A DNA stretch of 64,000 nt. Origin: DATARH01 sp036268075 (GTDB taxonomy: Bacteria > Pseudomonadota > Alphaproteobacteria > ATCC43930 > CGMCC-115725). The stretch is from the NCBI GenBank assembly GCA_036268075.1, contig DATAUV010000001.1, positions 1 to 64,000 of the forward strand, in the 5' to 3' direction. Below are positions 17,510 to 26,044 of this stretch, piece after piece. The notes under the pieces were generated by a model that was not told the DNA's origin, did no database searches, and saw only the letters and a program-made list of their open reading frames with translations. The position numbers and the translations under genes were made by a program. Within the stretch, counting starts at the first letter, position 1. The number at the start of each line of letters is the position of its first letter.

Positions 17510-19316
17510 CGAGCTGCATCTCTACTACAACCGCGAGCTGGAATACCTGCGCAAGGCGGCGAGCGAGTTCGCGGCGCAGCATCCCAAGATCGCCGGGCGG
17601 CTGCGCCTCTCGGCCGACACCACCGACGACCCGCATGTCGAGCGCCTGCTGCAGGGCTTTGCCTTTATCGCCGCGCGCATCCACCGCAAGCTCGACGACG
17701 ATTTTCCCGAGCTGACCCAGGGCCTGCTCGAAGTCCTCTATCCGCACTACCTGGCGCCGATCCCGTCGATGGCGATCGTGCAATTCGCCGCCGCCCAGGA
17801 CCTCGCGGCGCCGATCGAGATCCCGCCGCATTCGCTGATCGAAGCGGGCTCGGTCCAGGGTGAAAGCTGCCGCTATCGCACCGGCTACGGCGTCACGCTG
17901 TGGCCGCTCGCGATCGAAACCGCCTCGCTCGCGCCGCGCCCGATCATCGCGCCGCCCAACCCAAACGCGGTCGGCGCGGGCGGGGTGCTGCGGCTGGGAC
18001 TGCGGTGCACCGCCGACGGCATGGCGATCTCGGAGCTGGCGCCCGACCGGCTGCGGCTGTTCATCCAGCCGCAATCGCCGCACGCCTTCAAGCTGTACGA
18101 ATTGATCCTCAACCACACGATCTCGGTGGCGCTGGCGGATTCGCCGCAAGACCGCGACCCGGTCATTCTCGGCCCCGACGCGATCCAGCCGGTCGGGTTC
18201 GGCGAGGACGAGTGGCTGTTGCCGTATCCGCCCTCGTCGTTCGTCGGCTATCGGGTGCTGACGGAATACTTCGCCTTTCCCGAAAAGCATCTGTTCTTCG
18301 ACATCGTCGGGCTCAACGCGAAGACGCTGCTGTCGTTGCAGGGCGGTTTCGAGATTTTCCTGTACCTCAACCGCTCCAATGTCGAGATCGAGCGCACGCT
18401 CTCGCCGCAGAGTTTTTCGCTCGGCTGCACGCCGATCGTGAACCTGTTCCCGCTTCGCGCCGAGCCGATCGCGCTCGACCACCGCACCGCCGAATACCGT
18501 GTCGTACCGGACGCGCGGCGGGCGAATTCGACCGAGATCTATGCGATCCGGTCGGTTGCGTCGTCCGCGCCCGACGGGGCGGCGCTGACCTACGAGCCGT
18601 TTTTCGGGCCCTCCCGGGCACGCCGGGCGACCGGCGCGGCCTATTGGCATGCCTCGCGCCGCGTGGCGATCGCCGATACCGGGACCGACTTGTTCTTGAG
18701 CCTCGTCAATCTCGAATTCGACCCCTCGGCCCCGGACGAGCATGTTCTCTCGGTCGAGACTCTTTGCCTCAACCGGAACCTGCCGTCGCGCCTGCCGTTC
18801 GGGGGCGGCAACCCGCGTCTCGAACTGATCGAGGGGTCGTCGGCGGTCGAGCGCATCACCTGTCTGACCGCGCCGACCCCGACCCTGCGGCCGCCGCTCG
18901 GCCGAGGCACCCGCTGGCGGCTCTTGTCGCACCTGGTGCTCAACCACCTGTCGGTCACCGGTGACGAGGACGGAGCCGACGCGCTGCGCATGATCCTCGG
19001 CCTCTACGATTTCCGCGACGCCGCGCAAACCCGGGCGATGATCGATAGCGTCGAGCGCATTTCGAGCCGACCGGGCATCGCGCGCGTCACCGCCGCCGGT
19101 GTCATCGGCTTTTGCCGGGGGATCGACGTCAGCGTCGAGTTCGCGCCCGACCCCGTCGACAGCGGCCAGGTTTTTCTGCTCGCCTCGGTGATCGACCGAT
19201 TCCTCGGGCTCTACACCACCATCAACTCGTTCACGCGCATGACGGCCCTGATCCAGGGCCGCGCCGACCCGGTCCGAACATGGCCCGCTCGCGCCGGCTA
19301 TCGCGTGCTGCTGTAG
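17502..19316 (+). CDS. tssF: T6SS baseplate subunit TssF (ImpG/VasA)
   Basis: The largest baseplate wedge subunit, 604 residues, full length. It opens with the diagnostic LHLYYNRELEYLRKAASEFA and HPKIAGRLRL, continues with DDFPELTQGLLEVLYPHYLAPIP (read in parts) and ends with the conserved VFLLASVIDRFLGLY and SFTRMTALIQGR. Its last 37 bases overlap the start of tssG in another frame. Confidence 0.95.
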   Translation: MFDELHLYYNRELEYLRKAASEFAAQHPKIAGRLRLSADTTDDPHVERLLQGFAFIAARIHRKLDDDFPELTQGLLEVLYPHYLAPIPSMAIVQFAAAQDLAAPIEIPPHSLIEAGSVQGESCRYRTGYGVTLWPLAIETASLAPRPIIAPPNPNAVGAGGVLRLGLRCTADGMAISELAPDRLRLFIQPQSPHAFKLYELILNHTISVALADSPQDRDPVILGPDAIQPVGFGEDEWLLPYPPSSFVGYRVLTEYFAFPEKHLFFDIVGLNAKTLLSLQGGFEIFLYLNRSNVEIERTLSPQSFSLGCTPIVNLFPLRAEPIALDHRTAEYRVVPDARRANSTEIYAIRSVASSAPDGAALTYEPFFGPSRARRATGAAYWHASRRVAIADTGTDLFLSLVNLEFDPSAPDEHVLSVETLCLNRNLPSRLPFGGGNPRLELIEGSSAVERITCLTAPTPTLRPPLGRGTRWRLLSHLVLNHLSVTGDEDGADALRMILGLYDFRDAAQTRAMIDSVERISSRPGIARVTAAGVIGFCRGIDVSVEFAPDPVDSGQVFLLASVIDRFLGLYTTINSFTRMTALIQGRADPVRTWPARAGYRVLL

Positions 19317-20335
19317 CCGTCAGGCTCGCGGCCGAGCCGCGTGCCTTCGGCTTCTTCCAGGCCGTCCGCCTGCTCGAGTGGATCGGCCGGCGCGCTCGTC
19401 GCGGCCCCACCGGGACGCTGCCGGTCGCCGAGGATGCCGATCCCGACCAGCGCATCGTCCGGTTCCGCGCCGCGCCCCACCTGTCCTATCCGGCGAGCGA
19501 GATCGACGGGCTCGCCGTGCCGGACGAAGGCCCGGCCGAGATGAGGGTCAACTTTATCGGCCTCACCGGCCCGCTGGCGGTCCTGCCGCAGCATTACACG
19601 GTGACGCTGGTGCGCGAGCTGCGCGGGCGGAATACCGCGCTGGCCGATTTCTTCGACCTGTTCAACAGCCGGCTGATCGCGTTCTTCTACCGCGCCTGGG
19701 CCAAGTACCGCGTGCCGATCTCGGTCGAGCGCGGCACGACGGCGGGAGACGACAGCGCCAGCACCGCCCTGCGCGCGCTGATCGGCCTCGGCACCGGGCA
19801 TCTGGCCGGCCGGACCCGCGTCGACCAGAACGCGCTGCTGCACTATTCGGGGATGTTGAGCCATTTCCCGCGCAACCCTGATTCGCTGGAAAAGCTGCTC
19901 GCCGACTATTTCCGGCTGCCGGTTCGGATCGAGCCGTTCGACCCGCGCTGGCTCGACGTCCCGCCCGAGCAGCGCAGCCGCCTCGGCAGCGCGCGGGCGC
20001 CCGGGCAGTTCGACCGGATCGGCGTCGATTCGATGATCGGCGAAACCTATCTGGACGTGCAAAGCAGCTTTGCGATCCTGATCGGGCCGATCGGCTATGC
20101 GCAATTTCTCGAATTGCTGCCGAGCGGAGGAAAGCTGACCGAGCTGGCCGAGCTGGTGCGCCAATACGCCGATCCGCAGCTCGGGTTCCGCGTCGAGCTG
20201 TGCCTCGCCCGCGACGAGGTGCCCCGCCTGCTGCTCGACGGCACGGTCCAAGGCGGACCGCGGCTCGGCTGGAATACGTGGCTGCGCCACTATCCGGCCG
20301 CACAGGAGGCGCGCGATGCCCGCTGGCACCTTTGA
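19280..20335 (+). CDS. tssG: T6SS baseplate subunit TssG (ImpH/VasB)
   Basis: Pairs with TssF in the baseplate wedge. The 351-residue protein has the conserved N-terminus EPRAFGFFQAVRLLEWIGRR, the region VNFIGLTGPLAVLPQHYT and the C-terminal QFLELLPSGGKLTELAELVR. The frame is open upstream of the ATG at 19280, but that part lies inside tssF and is unlike the family, so I use this internal ATG. It overlaps the following tagF by 20 bases. Confidence 0.92.
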   Translation: MARSRRLSRAAVAVRLAAEPRAFGFFQAVRLLEWIGRRARRGPTGTLPVAEDADPDQRIVRFRAAPHLSYPASEIDGLAVPDEGPAEMRVNFIGLTGPLAVLPQHYTVTLVRELRGRNTALADFFDLFNSRLIAFFYRAWAKYRVPISVERGTTAGDDSASTALRALIGLGTGHLAGRTRVDQNALLHYSGMLSHFPRNPDSLEKLLADYFRLPVRIEPFDPRWLDVPPEQRSRLGSARAPGQFDRIGVDSMIGETYLDVQSSFAILIGPIGYAQFLELLPSGGKLTELAELVRQYADPQLGFRVELCLARDEVPRLLLDGTVQGGPRLGWNTWLRHYPAAQEARDARWHL

Positions 20336-20996
20336 ACCGGACGATGCCGACGGCGCCGGCACGGGGTTTTGCGGCAAGCTGCCGAGCCACGGCGATTTCC
20401 TGCACCGGCGGGTTCCACCGAAGCTCTTGCGGCGATGGGAGGCATGGGTCGATGCGGGGCTCGACGCGTCGCGCGCGGAACTCGGCGACGACTGGCTTCG
20501 GCTCTATTTGTCGTGCCCGGTCTGGCGCTTTGCCGCCTCCACCGCCTGTTTCGGCGACACCGCCGCCGCGGGCGTGCTGATGCCGAGCGTCGACCGGATC
20601 GGGCGCTACCATCCGCTGGCGATCGTCTCCGCCCTGCCGCCCGGCGGCGGCCCGGGCGCGCTGATCGCGCAGGCGGCCTGGTACGACGAGGTCGAGGAGC
20701 TGGCTCTTTCGTGCCTCGCCGACGATTTCGTCTTCGACGCGTTCGACGCCAGGCTTGCCGCATTGCCAGGCCCGTCCGCCCCAGGAGCCGCCGCCGCCTC
20801 TCTCGTCGACATCTTCGCCCGGATCGTCGATGCGCAGCCCGTCGCCGTCAGCCTGTGGTGGACGGCCGGCTCGCCCGCGGCGCCAGCCCTCTATCGCGGC
20901 TATCCGGGCCTGCCGCAACCGGAAGATTTCGCCGGCCTGATCTCAGCCGCGCAACCTCCAGCCATCGTTCCGGCGAAGGCTGACGCAGAAGACTGA
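20316..20996 (+). CDS. tagF: T6SS-associated protein TagF (ImpM family)
   Basis: TagF (DUF2094) is a post-translational repressor of T6SS firing in systems with threonine phosphorylation. The N-terminus GFCGKLPSHGDFLHRRVPP is diagnostic, as are GVLMPSVDRIGRYHPLAIVS and the later VSLWWT region. At 226 residues it is a normal length. It is the last gene of the visible operon. None of its usual partners (PpkA, PppA, FHA protein) is next to it. Confidence 0.88.
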   Translation: MPAGTFEPDDADGAGTGFCGKLPSHGDFLHRRVPPKLLRRWEAWVDAGLDASRAELGDDWLRLYLSCPVWRFAASTACFGDTAAAGVLMPSVDRIGRYHPLAIVSALPPGGGPGALIAQAAWYDEVEELALSCLADDFVFDAFDARLAALPGPSAPGAAAASLVDIFARIVDAQPVAVSLWWTAGSPAAPALYRGYPGLPQPEDFAGLISAAQPPAIVPAKADAED

Positions 20997-21058
20997 TTCC
21001 GTTGCGCCCGGTTCTCGCGCCGATCCGGGTCCAGTCTCACGGTGACGCCGCAAGTCCG

Positions 21059-21084
21059 GAAACCAGCCGCGGTGCTTCCGCGTT
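21059..21084 (+). promoter_or_regulatory. Weak EcfG-like promoter candidate
   Basis: GAAAC, 17 bases, then CGTT. One mismatch from the GGAAC-N16/17-CGTT consensus; about 100 bases upstream of the cysteine hydrolase gene. Much less certain than the perfect sites elsewhere in the window. Confidence 0.25.
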
Positions 21085-21085
21085 A

Positions 21086-21113
21086 GCAGGAGGCCGGTAA
21101 CCGGTTCTCCTGC
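21086..21113. other. 28-base inverted repeat
   Basis: GCAGGAG pairs with CTCCTGC and the inner CCGGT with ACCGG (one bulged base), giving a strong hairpin in the gap between tagF and the cysteine hydrolase gene. It may end T6SS transcription or act in the hydrolase leader. No T-run follows it. Confidence 0.35.
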
Positions 21114-21181
21114 GGCGGGCGCTGGCGCGGCCGCATCGGCGGAGGGCCGGCGATTTTGAAACCGAGGCCAAGAACGCCCGC

Positions 21182-21820
21182 ATGAACGAGACGCCCAATT
21201 CTGCCAAATCCCCTTTCGGCCTGCATTTCGGCCGGTTGGGACCGGGGTCGGTTCATCTATGCGTCGACATGCAATCCCTCTTTGCCGAGCCGACGCCCTG
21301 GCACACCCCGTGGATGAAGCGGGTGCTGCCGGCGGTCGAGGCACTTGCGCGCCGCCATGCCGGCGAGACGGTGTTCACCCGCTTTATCCCGCCCGCGCGG
21401 GCTGACCGGCTGCCGGGCAGTTGGCAGCGCTATTATCGGCGGTGGCGTGAGATGACCCGCGACGAGATCGATCCGCATCTTCTGGAGATCGTCCCGACGC
21501 TTGCCTCTCTCGTGCCCCCGGCGACGGTGATCGACAAGCGGGTCTATTCGCCCTTTGTGGAGCCGGGCCTGCTCGGCCATCTTCGGGCGCGGCGCGCTGA
21601 CACGCTCGTCATCAGCGGCGCCGAAACCGATGTTTGCGTGCTCGCGGCCGTGCTGGGGGCGGTCGATTTGGGCTACCGGGTCGTCATCGCCGCGGACGCC
21701 GTATGCAGCTCGAACGACACCACCCATGACGCGCTTCTGACGCTCTTCCAGAGCCGGTTCAGCGAGCAGATCGAGATCGCCGACTGCGAAACCATCCTCG
21801 CGCATTGGCCCGCGAACTGA
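21182..21820 (+). CDS. Isochorismatase-like cysteine hydrolase
   Basis: A 212-residue member of the isochorismatase/nicotinamidase fold. The three expected catalytic residues are present: Asp29 in HLCVDMQ, Lys119 in VIDKRVY and Cys152 in ETDVCVLAAVLGAVDLGY. The substrate cannot be told; the family hydrolyses isochorismate, nicotinamide, carbamoyl-amines and related amides. It has no overlapping partner: an intergenic region of 185 bases precedes it and it converges with the DNA ligase operon, 18 bases apart. Confidence 0.85.
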   Translation: MNETPNSAKSPFGLHFGRLGPGSVHLCVDMQSLFAEPTPWHTPWMKRVLPAVEALARRHAGETVFTRFIPPARADRLPGSWQRYYRRWREMTRDEIDPHLLEIVPTLASLVPPATVIDKRVYSPFVEPGLLGHLRARRADTLVISGAETDVCVLAAVLGAVDLGYRVVIAADAVCSSNDTTHDALLTLFQSRFSEQIEIADCETILAHWPAN

Positions 21821-21838
21821 CGCCGGCCACGAGGCGCC

Positions 21839-22870
21839 TTACCCCGCCGCCTCCGCCGCGGGAGCCGGGACGAGCTGATCCGCCGTGCATTGCCGCGGCG
21901 CCTTGTCCGGACGCCATCGGACCAGTGTCGTGCCATGCCGAAACCGGCCTGCGCTGATCTGGTCGAAGCTCACTTCGACCACCAGCTCGGGCCGTAGCGG
22001 TTCCCAGGCGTTGCTGCGCTCGGTGCTCCATCGGCTGGGGCCGCCGGGAGCGTCGCCGGTAAAGCCCGGCGGCTCGCGCAACGCCTCCAACCGATTTGTC
22101 AAATCGGCCCTCTCGATGTTGGGGATCGTGGCGGTAAAGCCGACGTGATTGAGCCGGCCCGCCTCGTCATAGACGCCGAGGAGGAGCGAGCCTACCTGCC
22201 GCCGCTTGGCGAGATAGCGAAACCCGCCGACCACGCAATCGGCGGTGCGGCGCGGCTTGACCTTGATCATGGCGCGCTCGCCCGCGCGGTACGGATCGTC
22301 CAAGCGCTTGGCGACAATGCCGTCGAGGGCGCCCTGCCCGGCCTCGGCGAGCCAGTGCGCGGCCCCTTCGGCCTCGCGGGTCATCGGCGACAGCAGCATC
22401 CGGGACGAGCGCCCGATACCCGCCATCAGGCCTTCGAGCGCCTCTCGCCGGCGCCTCAACGCCTCGTGCATCAATGTCGCGCCGTCGGGGCCGAGCAGGA
22501 TGTCGAAGGCCACCAGCGCGGCCGGCGTCTCGGCGGCAAGCTTGCGCACCCGGCTCTCGGCCGGATGCAGCCGCATCTGCAGCGCATCGAACGAGAAATG
22601 CCCGTCGACCTCGATGAGGAGTTCCCCGTCGAGCACGAATCGAGGTACGGAGACGGCGGCAAGCGCCGCCATCGTTTCCGGAAAGTAGCGCCCAAGGGGC
22701 TTGCCGGATTTAGCCCGCATCTCGACCCTGTCGCCGGCCTTGAAGCAAAGGCAGCGGAACCCGTCCCATTTCGGCTCGTACTGCCACGGCCCGCCCGCGA
22801 CCGGGATCGCGTCGGCGATGGCCGCCTCCATCGGCGGCGTTTCCAGCGGCAGCCCGAACGCGCCGGCCAT
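21839..22870 (-). CDS. ATP-dependent DNA ligase (LigC/LigD-ligase type)
   Basis: Stand-alone ATP-dependent ligase of 343 residues. The adenylated lysine is Lys34 in motif I (EPKWDGFR). Motif III appears as FVLDGELLI, motif IV as GALDGIVAKRLD and motif V as MIKVKPRRTADCVVGG. The C-terminal OB-fold domain ends with ELVVEVSFDQISAGRFRHG. Such ligases are linked to non-homologous end joining or stationary-phase repair. No Ku or LigD polymerase domain is in the window. Last gene of an operon that starts at an EcfG promoter at 25838-25862. Confidence 0.92.
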   Translation of the reverse strand: MAGAFGLPLETPPMEAAIADAIPVAGGPWQYEPKWDGFRCLCFKAGDRVEMRAKSGKPLGRYFPETMAALAAVSVPRFVLDGELLIEVDGHFSFDALQMRLHPAESRVRKLAAETPAALVAFDILLGPDGATLMHEALRRRREALEGLMAGIGRSSRMLLSPMTREAEGAAHWLAEAGQGALDGIVAKRLDDPYRAGERAMIKVKPRRTADCVVGGFRYLAKRRQVGSLLLGVYDEAGRLNHVGFTATIPNIERADLTNRLEALREPPGFTGDAPGGPSRWSTERSNAWEPLRPELVVEVSFDQISAGRFRHGTTLVRWRPDKAPRQCTADQLVPAPAAEAAG

Positions 22871-22879
22871 GTGACCGGC

Positions 22880-23095
22880 TCAGCCCCCTTTTCGATCGCG
22901 AGGATCGTGGCTGTGGTGGCGGTCGCGCTCGCCGCCCCCGCCCGAGACGTTGCTGTGGCGGGGGTTGGTTGGCTGTCCGGGCGCGGGATGAGGCTGATGC
23001 GGCCGCGGCGGATCGGTCGCGTCCTGATGGCTGCTGCCCGGGCCGCCATGCGAACGGTCCGCGTCGGGGTTCCTTTCGGTCGGCATCGGCGTCAC
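22880..23095 (-). CDS. Small hydrophilic protein, unknown function
   Basis: 71 residues, almost entirely charged or polar with many P, H, D, R and G residues, so probably disordered. No family recognised. It begins with a GTG that overlaps the upstream stop codon (GTGA) and ends nine bases before the DNA ligase ATG, which fits a coupled operon gene. Its odd composition means it could still be a chance open frame. Confidence 0.4.
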   Translation of the reverse strand: MTPMPTERNPDADRSHGGPGSSHQDATDPPRPHQPHPAPGQPTNPRHSNVSGGGGERDRHHSHDPRDRKGG

Positions 23096-23280
23096 CTGTC
23101 CTGCTGGTGGCCTTGGTTGGTGGTGTTGACGGCGACGTTCTTCTGCCTGCCGGTCTCGGTGTTGGCGGCGGACGCTTCCGCCGGGTCCCGGTTGTCGTCC
23201 GGCTGGCGGCGCCGGTCTTCGCCCGGCGCGTCGGGGCTGCGGCCCGCCGGCGGCACCGGCGGCAATTGGCGCTTGGTCAT
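23092..23280 (-). CDS. Small hydrophilic protein, unknown function
   Basis: 62 residues starting MTKRQLPPVPPAGRSPD, rich in P, D, Q, N and R, with no hydrophobic core and no recognised family. It starts eight bases after the CBS-domain gene and its stop overlaps the next start. Position inside a stress operon suggests a small disordered stress protein, by inference only. Confidence 0.45.
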   Translation of the reverse strand: MTKRQLPPVPPAGRSPDAPGEDRRRQPDDNRDPAEASAANTETGRQKNVAVNTTNQGHQQDR

Positions 23281-23288
23281 CGCCGCCC

Positions 23289-23729
23289 CTATTGCTCGTG
23301 CCTGCCGGTCGGCTCGACGATGCCTCTCACCGCCCCCGCCGCGGATTCGCCGCCCTGCTCTTCGAGCACGAGATCGCCGAGCGAAACGATGCCGACGACC
23401 TGCTTCTCGCGGTCGAGCACCGGCAGACGGTGGACCTGCCATTGTCCCATCTTCTGCGCGACGCTCCGCACCTCGTCGTCCTCGAAGGCGTAGTTCAGAT
23501 CCTCGGTCATCACGTCGCGCACGCTGCATTCCGCGGGCGGCCTGCCCTCGGCGACCGCGCGCACCGTGATGTCGCGGTCGGTGATCATGCCGACCAGGCG
23601 GGTGCCGTCGCAGACCGGCAGCACGCCGATGCCGCCATCGGCCATGATCTGCGCGGCCGTCTGCACGGTGTCGTCGGGGGCCGCGACCGCGACCTCGAGT
23701 GTCATGATCTCGCTGACTTTCATCTTCAT
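23289..23729 (-). CDS. CBS-domain pair protein
   Basis: 146 residues made of two CBS motifs: residues about 1-62 (VSEIMTLEVAVAAPDD to LVGMITDRDITVRAVAEG) and about 68-125 (VRDVMTEDLNYAFEDDEV to VVGIVSLGDLVLEEQ). Stand-alone CBS pairs bind adenine nucleotides and often act as energy or stress sensors. It lies 37 bases after the alcohol dehydrogenase gene with a GGAGATGAAG ribosome binding site. Confidence 0.9.
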   Translation of the reverse strand: MKMKVSEIMTLEVAVAAPDDTVQTAAQIMADGGIGVLPVCDGTRLVGMITDRDITVRAVAEGRPPAECSVRDVMTEDLNYAFEDDEVRSVAQKMGQWQVHRLPVLDREKQVVGIVSLGDLVLEEQGGESAAGAVRGIVEPTGRHEQ

Positions 23730-23766
23730 CTCCTGAAGCTGAAGTGGTGACTGATCGGGGCGGCGC

Positions 23767-24936
23767 TCACGGTTTCATCACGACCTTGATGCAGCCGTCC
23801 TTCTTGTCGCGGAAGGTGTTGTAGAGTTCCGGCCCCTCTTCGAGCGTCGCCCGGTGGGTGATGACGAAGGACGGGTCGATCTCGCCCTTCTGGATGCGCT
23901 CCATGAGAAGCGGCAGGTAGTGCTGCACCGGCGTCTGGGCCATGCGGAAGGTCAGCCCGCGATTGATCGCCGAGCCCATCGGGATCTTGTCGAGATAACC
24001 GCCATAGACCCCGATCAGCGACACCGTGCCAAAGTTGCGGCAGCAATGGATCGCCTGGCGCAGCACGTGCGGCCGGTCGGTGCCCATAAAGGTCGCGACC
24101 TTGATCCGGTCCCAGCGCGAATCGAGACTGGCGGCGGCTTCCGCCTCGGTGCCGACGGCGTCGATGCAGCCGTCCGCGCCGCGCCCGTGCGTCAATTCCT
24201 GGATGCGGTCGTAGATGTCTTCTTCGAGAAAATCCAGCGTCTGCGCACCGGCGGCCCGGGCGAGCTCCATCCGCTCCGGCACCGTGTCGATCGCCAGCAC
24301 GCGTTCGGCGCCGAGCAGGAACGAGCTGCGGATCGCCATCTGCCCGACCGGGCCGCAGCCCCAGACCGCGATCGTATCGCCCGGCTGGATGTTGCAGAAT
24401 TCGGCGCCCATGTAGCCGGTCGGGAAGATGTCGGACAGAAAGAGCACCTGCTCGTCGCTGAGCCCGTCCGGAACCTTTACCGGCCCGACATCGGCGTAAG
24501 GCACGCGGAGATATTCGGCCTGACCGCCGGCATAGCCGCCGAGCATGTGGGAATAGCCGAACAGCCCGGCCGGCGAATGCCCCCACAGCTTTTCGGCTTT
24601 TTTGAAATTAGGGTTGGTGCGCTCGCAGCCGGAATAGAAGCCGCGCTTGCAAAAAAAGCATTCGCCGCAGGCGATGGTGAATGGCACCACGACGCGGTCG
24701 CCGACCTTGAGCGCCTTGTTCTCCGACCCGACCTCGACGACCTCGCCCATCGTCTCGTGACCCATCACGTCGCCCGCTTCCATCGACGGGATCATGCCGT
24801 CGTAGATGTGCAGGTCCGAGCCGCAGATCGCGCAGGCGGTCACCTTGATGATCGCGTCGCGGGGATGCTCGATCTTGGGATCGGGCACTGTGTCGCAGCG
24901 CATGTCGTGCTTGCCGTGCCAGCAGAGCGCTTTCAT
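23767..24936 (-). CDS. Zinc-dependent alcohol dehydrogenase (formaldehyde/threonine dehydrogenase-like)
   Basis: 389-residue MDR enzyme. Catalytic zinc ligands are Cys38 and the His60-Glu61 pair (GHE); the structural zinc site is formed by Cys90, Cys93, Cys96 and Cys104 (CGECFFCKRGFYSGC). The nucleotide fold shows as VWGCGPVGQMA, and QIRSSFLLGA-type sequence follows (AIRSSFLLGAERVLAID). It resembles the glutathione-independent formaldehyde dehydrogenase-like branch found in stress operons. The true substrate is open. Its ATG overlaps the upstream SDR gene by four bases. Confidence 0.9.
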   Translation of the reverse strand: MKALCWHGKHDMRCDTVPDPKIEHPRDAIIKVTACAICGSDLHIYDGMIPSMEAGDVMGHETMGEVVEVGSENKALKVGDRVVVPFTIACGECFFCKRGFYSGCERTNPNFKKAEKLWGHSPAGLFGYSHMLGGYAGGQAEYLRVPYADVGPVKVPDGLSDEQVLFLSDIFPTGYMGAEFCNIQPGDTIAVWGCGPVGQMAIRSSFLLGAERVLAIDTVPERMELARAAGAQTLDFLEEDIYDRIQELTHGRGADGCIDAVGTEAEAAASLDSRWDRIKVATFMGTDRPHVLRQAIHCCRNFGTVSLIGVYGGYLDKIPMGSAINRGLTFRMAQTPVQHYLPLLMERIQKGEIDPSFVITHRATLEEGPELYNTFRDKKDGCIKVVMKP

Positions 24937-25772
24937 TCCGCGCGCTCCTTCTCTTTGGCAATTCCCGGCTCTTCGGCAGTTTCCGGCTGCTCGGCAGTGC
25001 CCGGCGCCGCCATGTCGCGGTGCTTCTCGGCGAGGCGTTCCGACGAGGCAACGCGGGACACCGCCACCTGGGCCTTGTTCTTCAGCCCGTAGATGACGCC
25101 GCCCTCGCCTTGCATCATCGCGTCGAAGCCTTCGCTGGCGACGTCGACCGGGTCATCCTTTTCCTGGGTGCCGACCTTGGTGTCGAGCATGTCGGCGCGT
25201 TCGAAGAACCGTGTCTCGGTGGCGCCCGGCATCAGACAGGTGACCGTGACGCCGCTGTCCTTGAGCTCGTTCCGCAAGGCGTAGGAAAACGAGTCGAGAA
25301 ACGCCTTGGTGCCGTTGTAGACCGCCTGGAAAGTCCCGGGCATGAAGCCGGCGATCGAGCCGGTGATCAAAATCTTGCCGTACCCCTGCTCCCGCATGTC
25401 GCGGCCAAAGCGGTGCAGCAGGTACAGCGTGCCGGTGATGTTGGTGTCGACGACGCGCATCGCCTCGTCGAAATCCTGATCCAGAAAGCCATGGCCGAGG
25501 CCTCGCCCGGCATTGGCCAGCAGCGCGTCGATCGGCCGGCCTTGCGCCGCCTCATAAAGACGGTCGACGCCCTGCGTCGTCGCCAGATCGGCCTCGACCA
25601 CGTCCACGTGCGTGCCGTGGCGCTTCAGGATTTCCCCAGCCTCATGGATCGCCGGTTCGTCGGCCGCAATCAGCAGGTCGAACCCGTTCTCCACGCATTG
25701 CTTCGCCAGTTCAAAGCCAATACCGGTCGACGCTCCGGTAACCACCGCGAAGAAGCTCTTCTCGCCGGCCAT
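24933..25772 (-). CDS. Short-chain dehydrogenase/reductase
   Basis: 279-residue classical SDR. Cofactor motif TGASTGIG at about residues 12-19, NAG motif in ALLANAGRG, and catalytic Ser139, Tyr152 and Lys156 (YNGTK). The C-terminus adds about 40 charged residues with repeated proline/glutamate pairs (AAPGTAEQPETAEEPG), probably disordered. First gene of the stress operon, with GGAG before the ATG and a perfect EcfG promoter about 65 bases upstream. Substrate unknown. Confidence 0.9.
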   Translation of the reverse strand: MAGEKSFFAVVTGASTGIGFELAKQCVENGFDLLIAADEPAIHEAGEILKRHGTHVDVVEADLATTQGVDRLYEAAQGRPIDALLANAGRGLGHGFLDQDFDEAMRVVDTNITGTLYLLHRFGRDMREQGYGKILITGSIAGFMPGTFQAVYNGTKAFLDSFSYALRNELKDSGVTVTCLMPGATETRFFERADMLDTKVGTQEKDDPVDVASEGFDAMMQGEGGVIYGLKNKAQVAVSRVASSERLAEKHRDMAAPGTAEQPETAEEPGIAKEKERAE

Positions 25773-25837
25773 CTATGATCTCCGTCCCGAGGAGCCGGCG
25801 CATGGCATTCAATGCCGCGGCCGAACCTGCTCTTCCA

Positions 25838-25862
25838 AACGAAGACATTCCTCCGCCGTTCC
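25838..25862 (-). promoter_or_regulatory. Perfect EcfG general-stress promoter for the SDR-to-ligase operon
   Basis: On the minus strand: GGAAC, 16 bases, CGTT. This is the exact consensus for sigma-EcfG in Alphaproteobacteria. It sits 65 bases before the SDR start and would control SDR, alcohol dehydrogenase, CBS protein, two small proteins and the DNA ligase. Confidence 0.8.
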
Positions 25863-26044
25863 CAGATAATCAGGCCGATCTACAGGAATCGTCCCCATCG
25901 TATTAAATATTGGATCGCCGTTTCCGAACATCTAATCGGTTAATCATTAATGTAAGTTATCCCCGTACCCAACAGATCGAGATCATGCAGGATTCCGGGT
26001 GTTCGCCATTGGGGATGATCTCAATCCATGTGACGGAGGAAAGA

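Noticed and set aside
21839..22870. Possible Ku-LigD end-joining cluster around the DNA ligase
   Set aside because: No Ku, primase/polymerase or 3'-phosphoesterase domain is present near it in this window.
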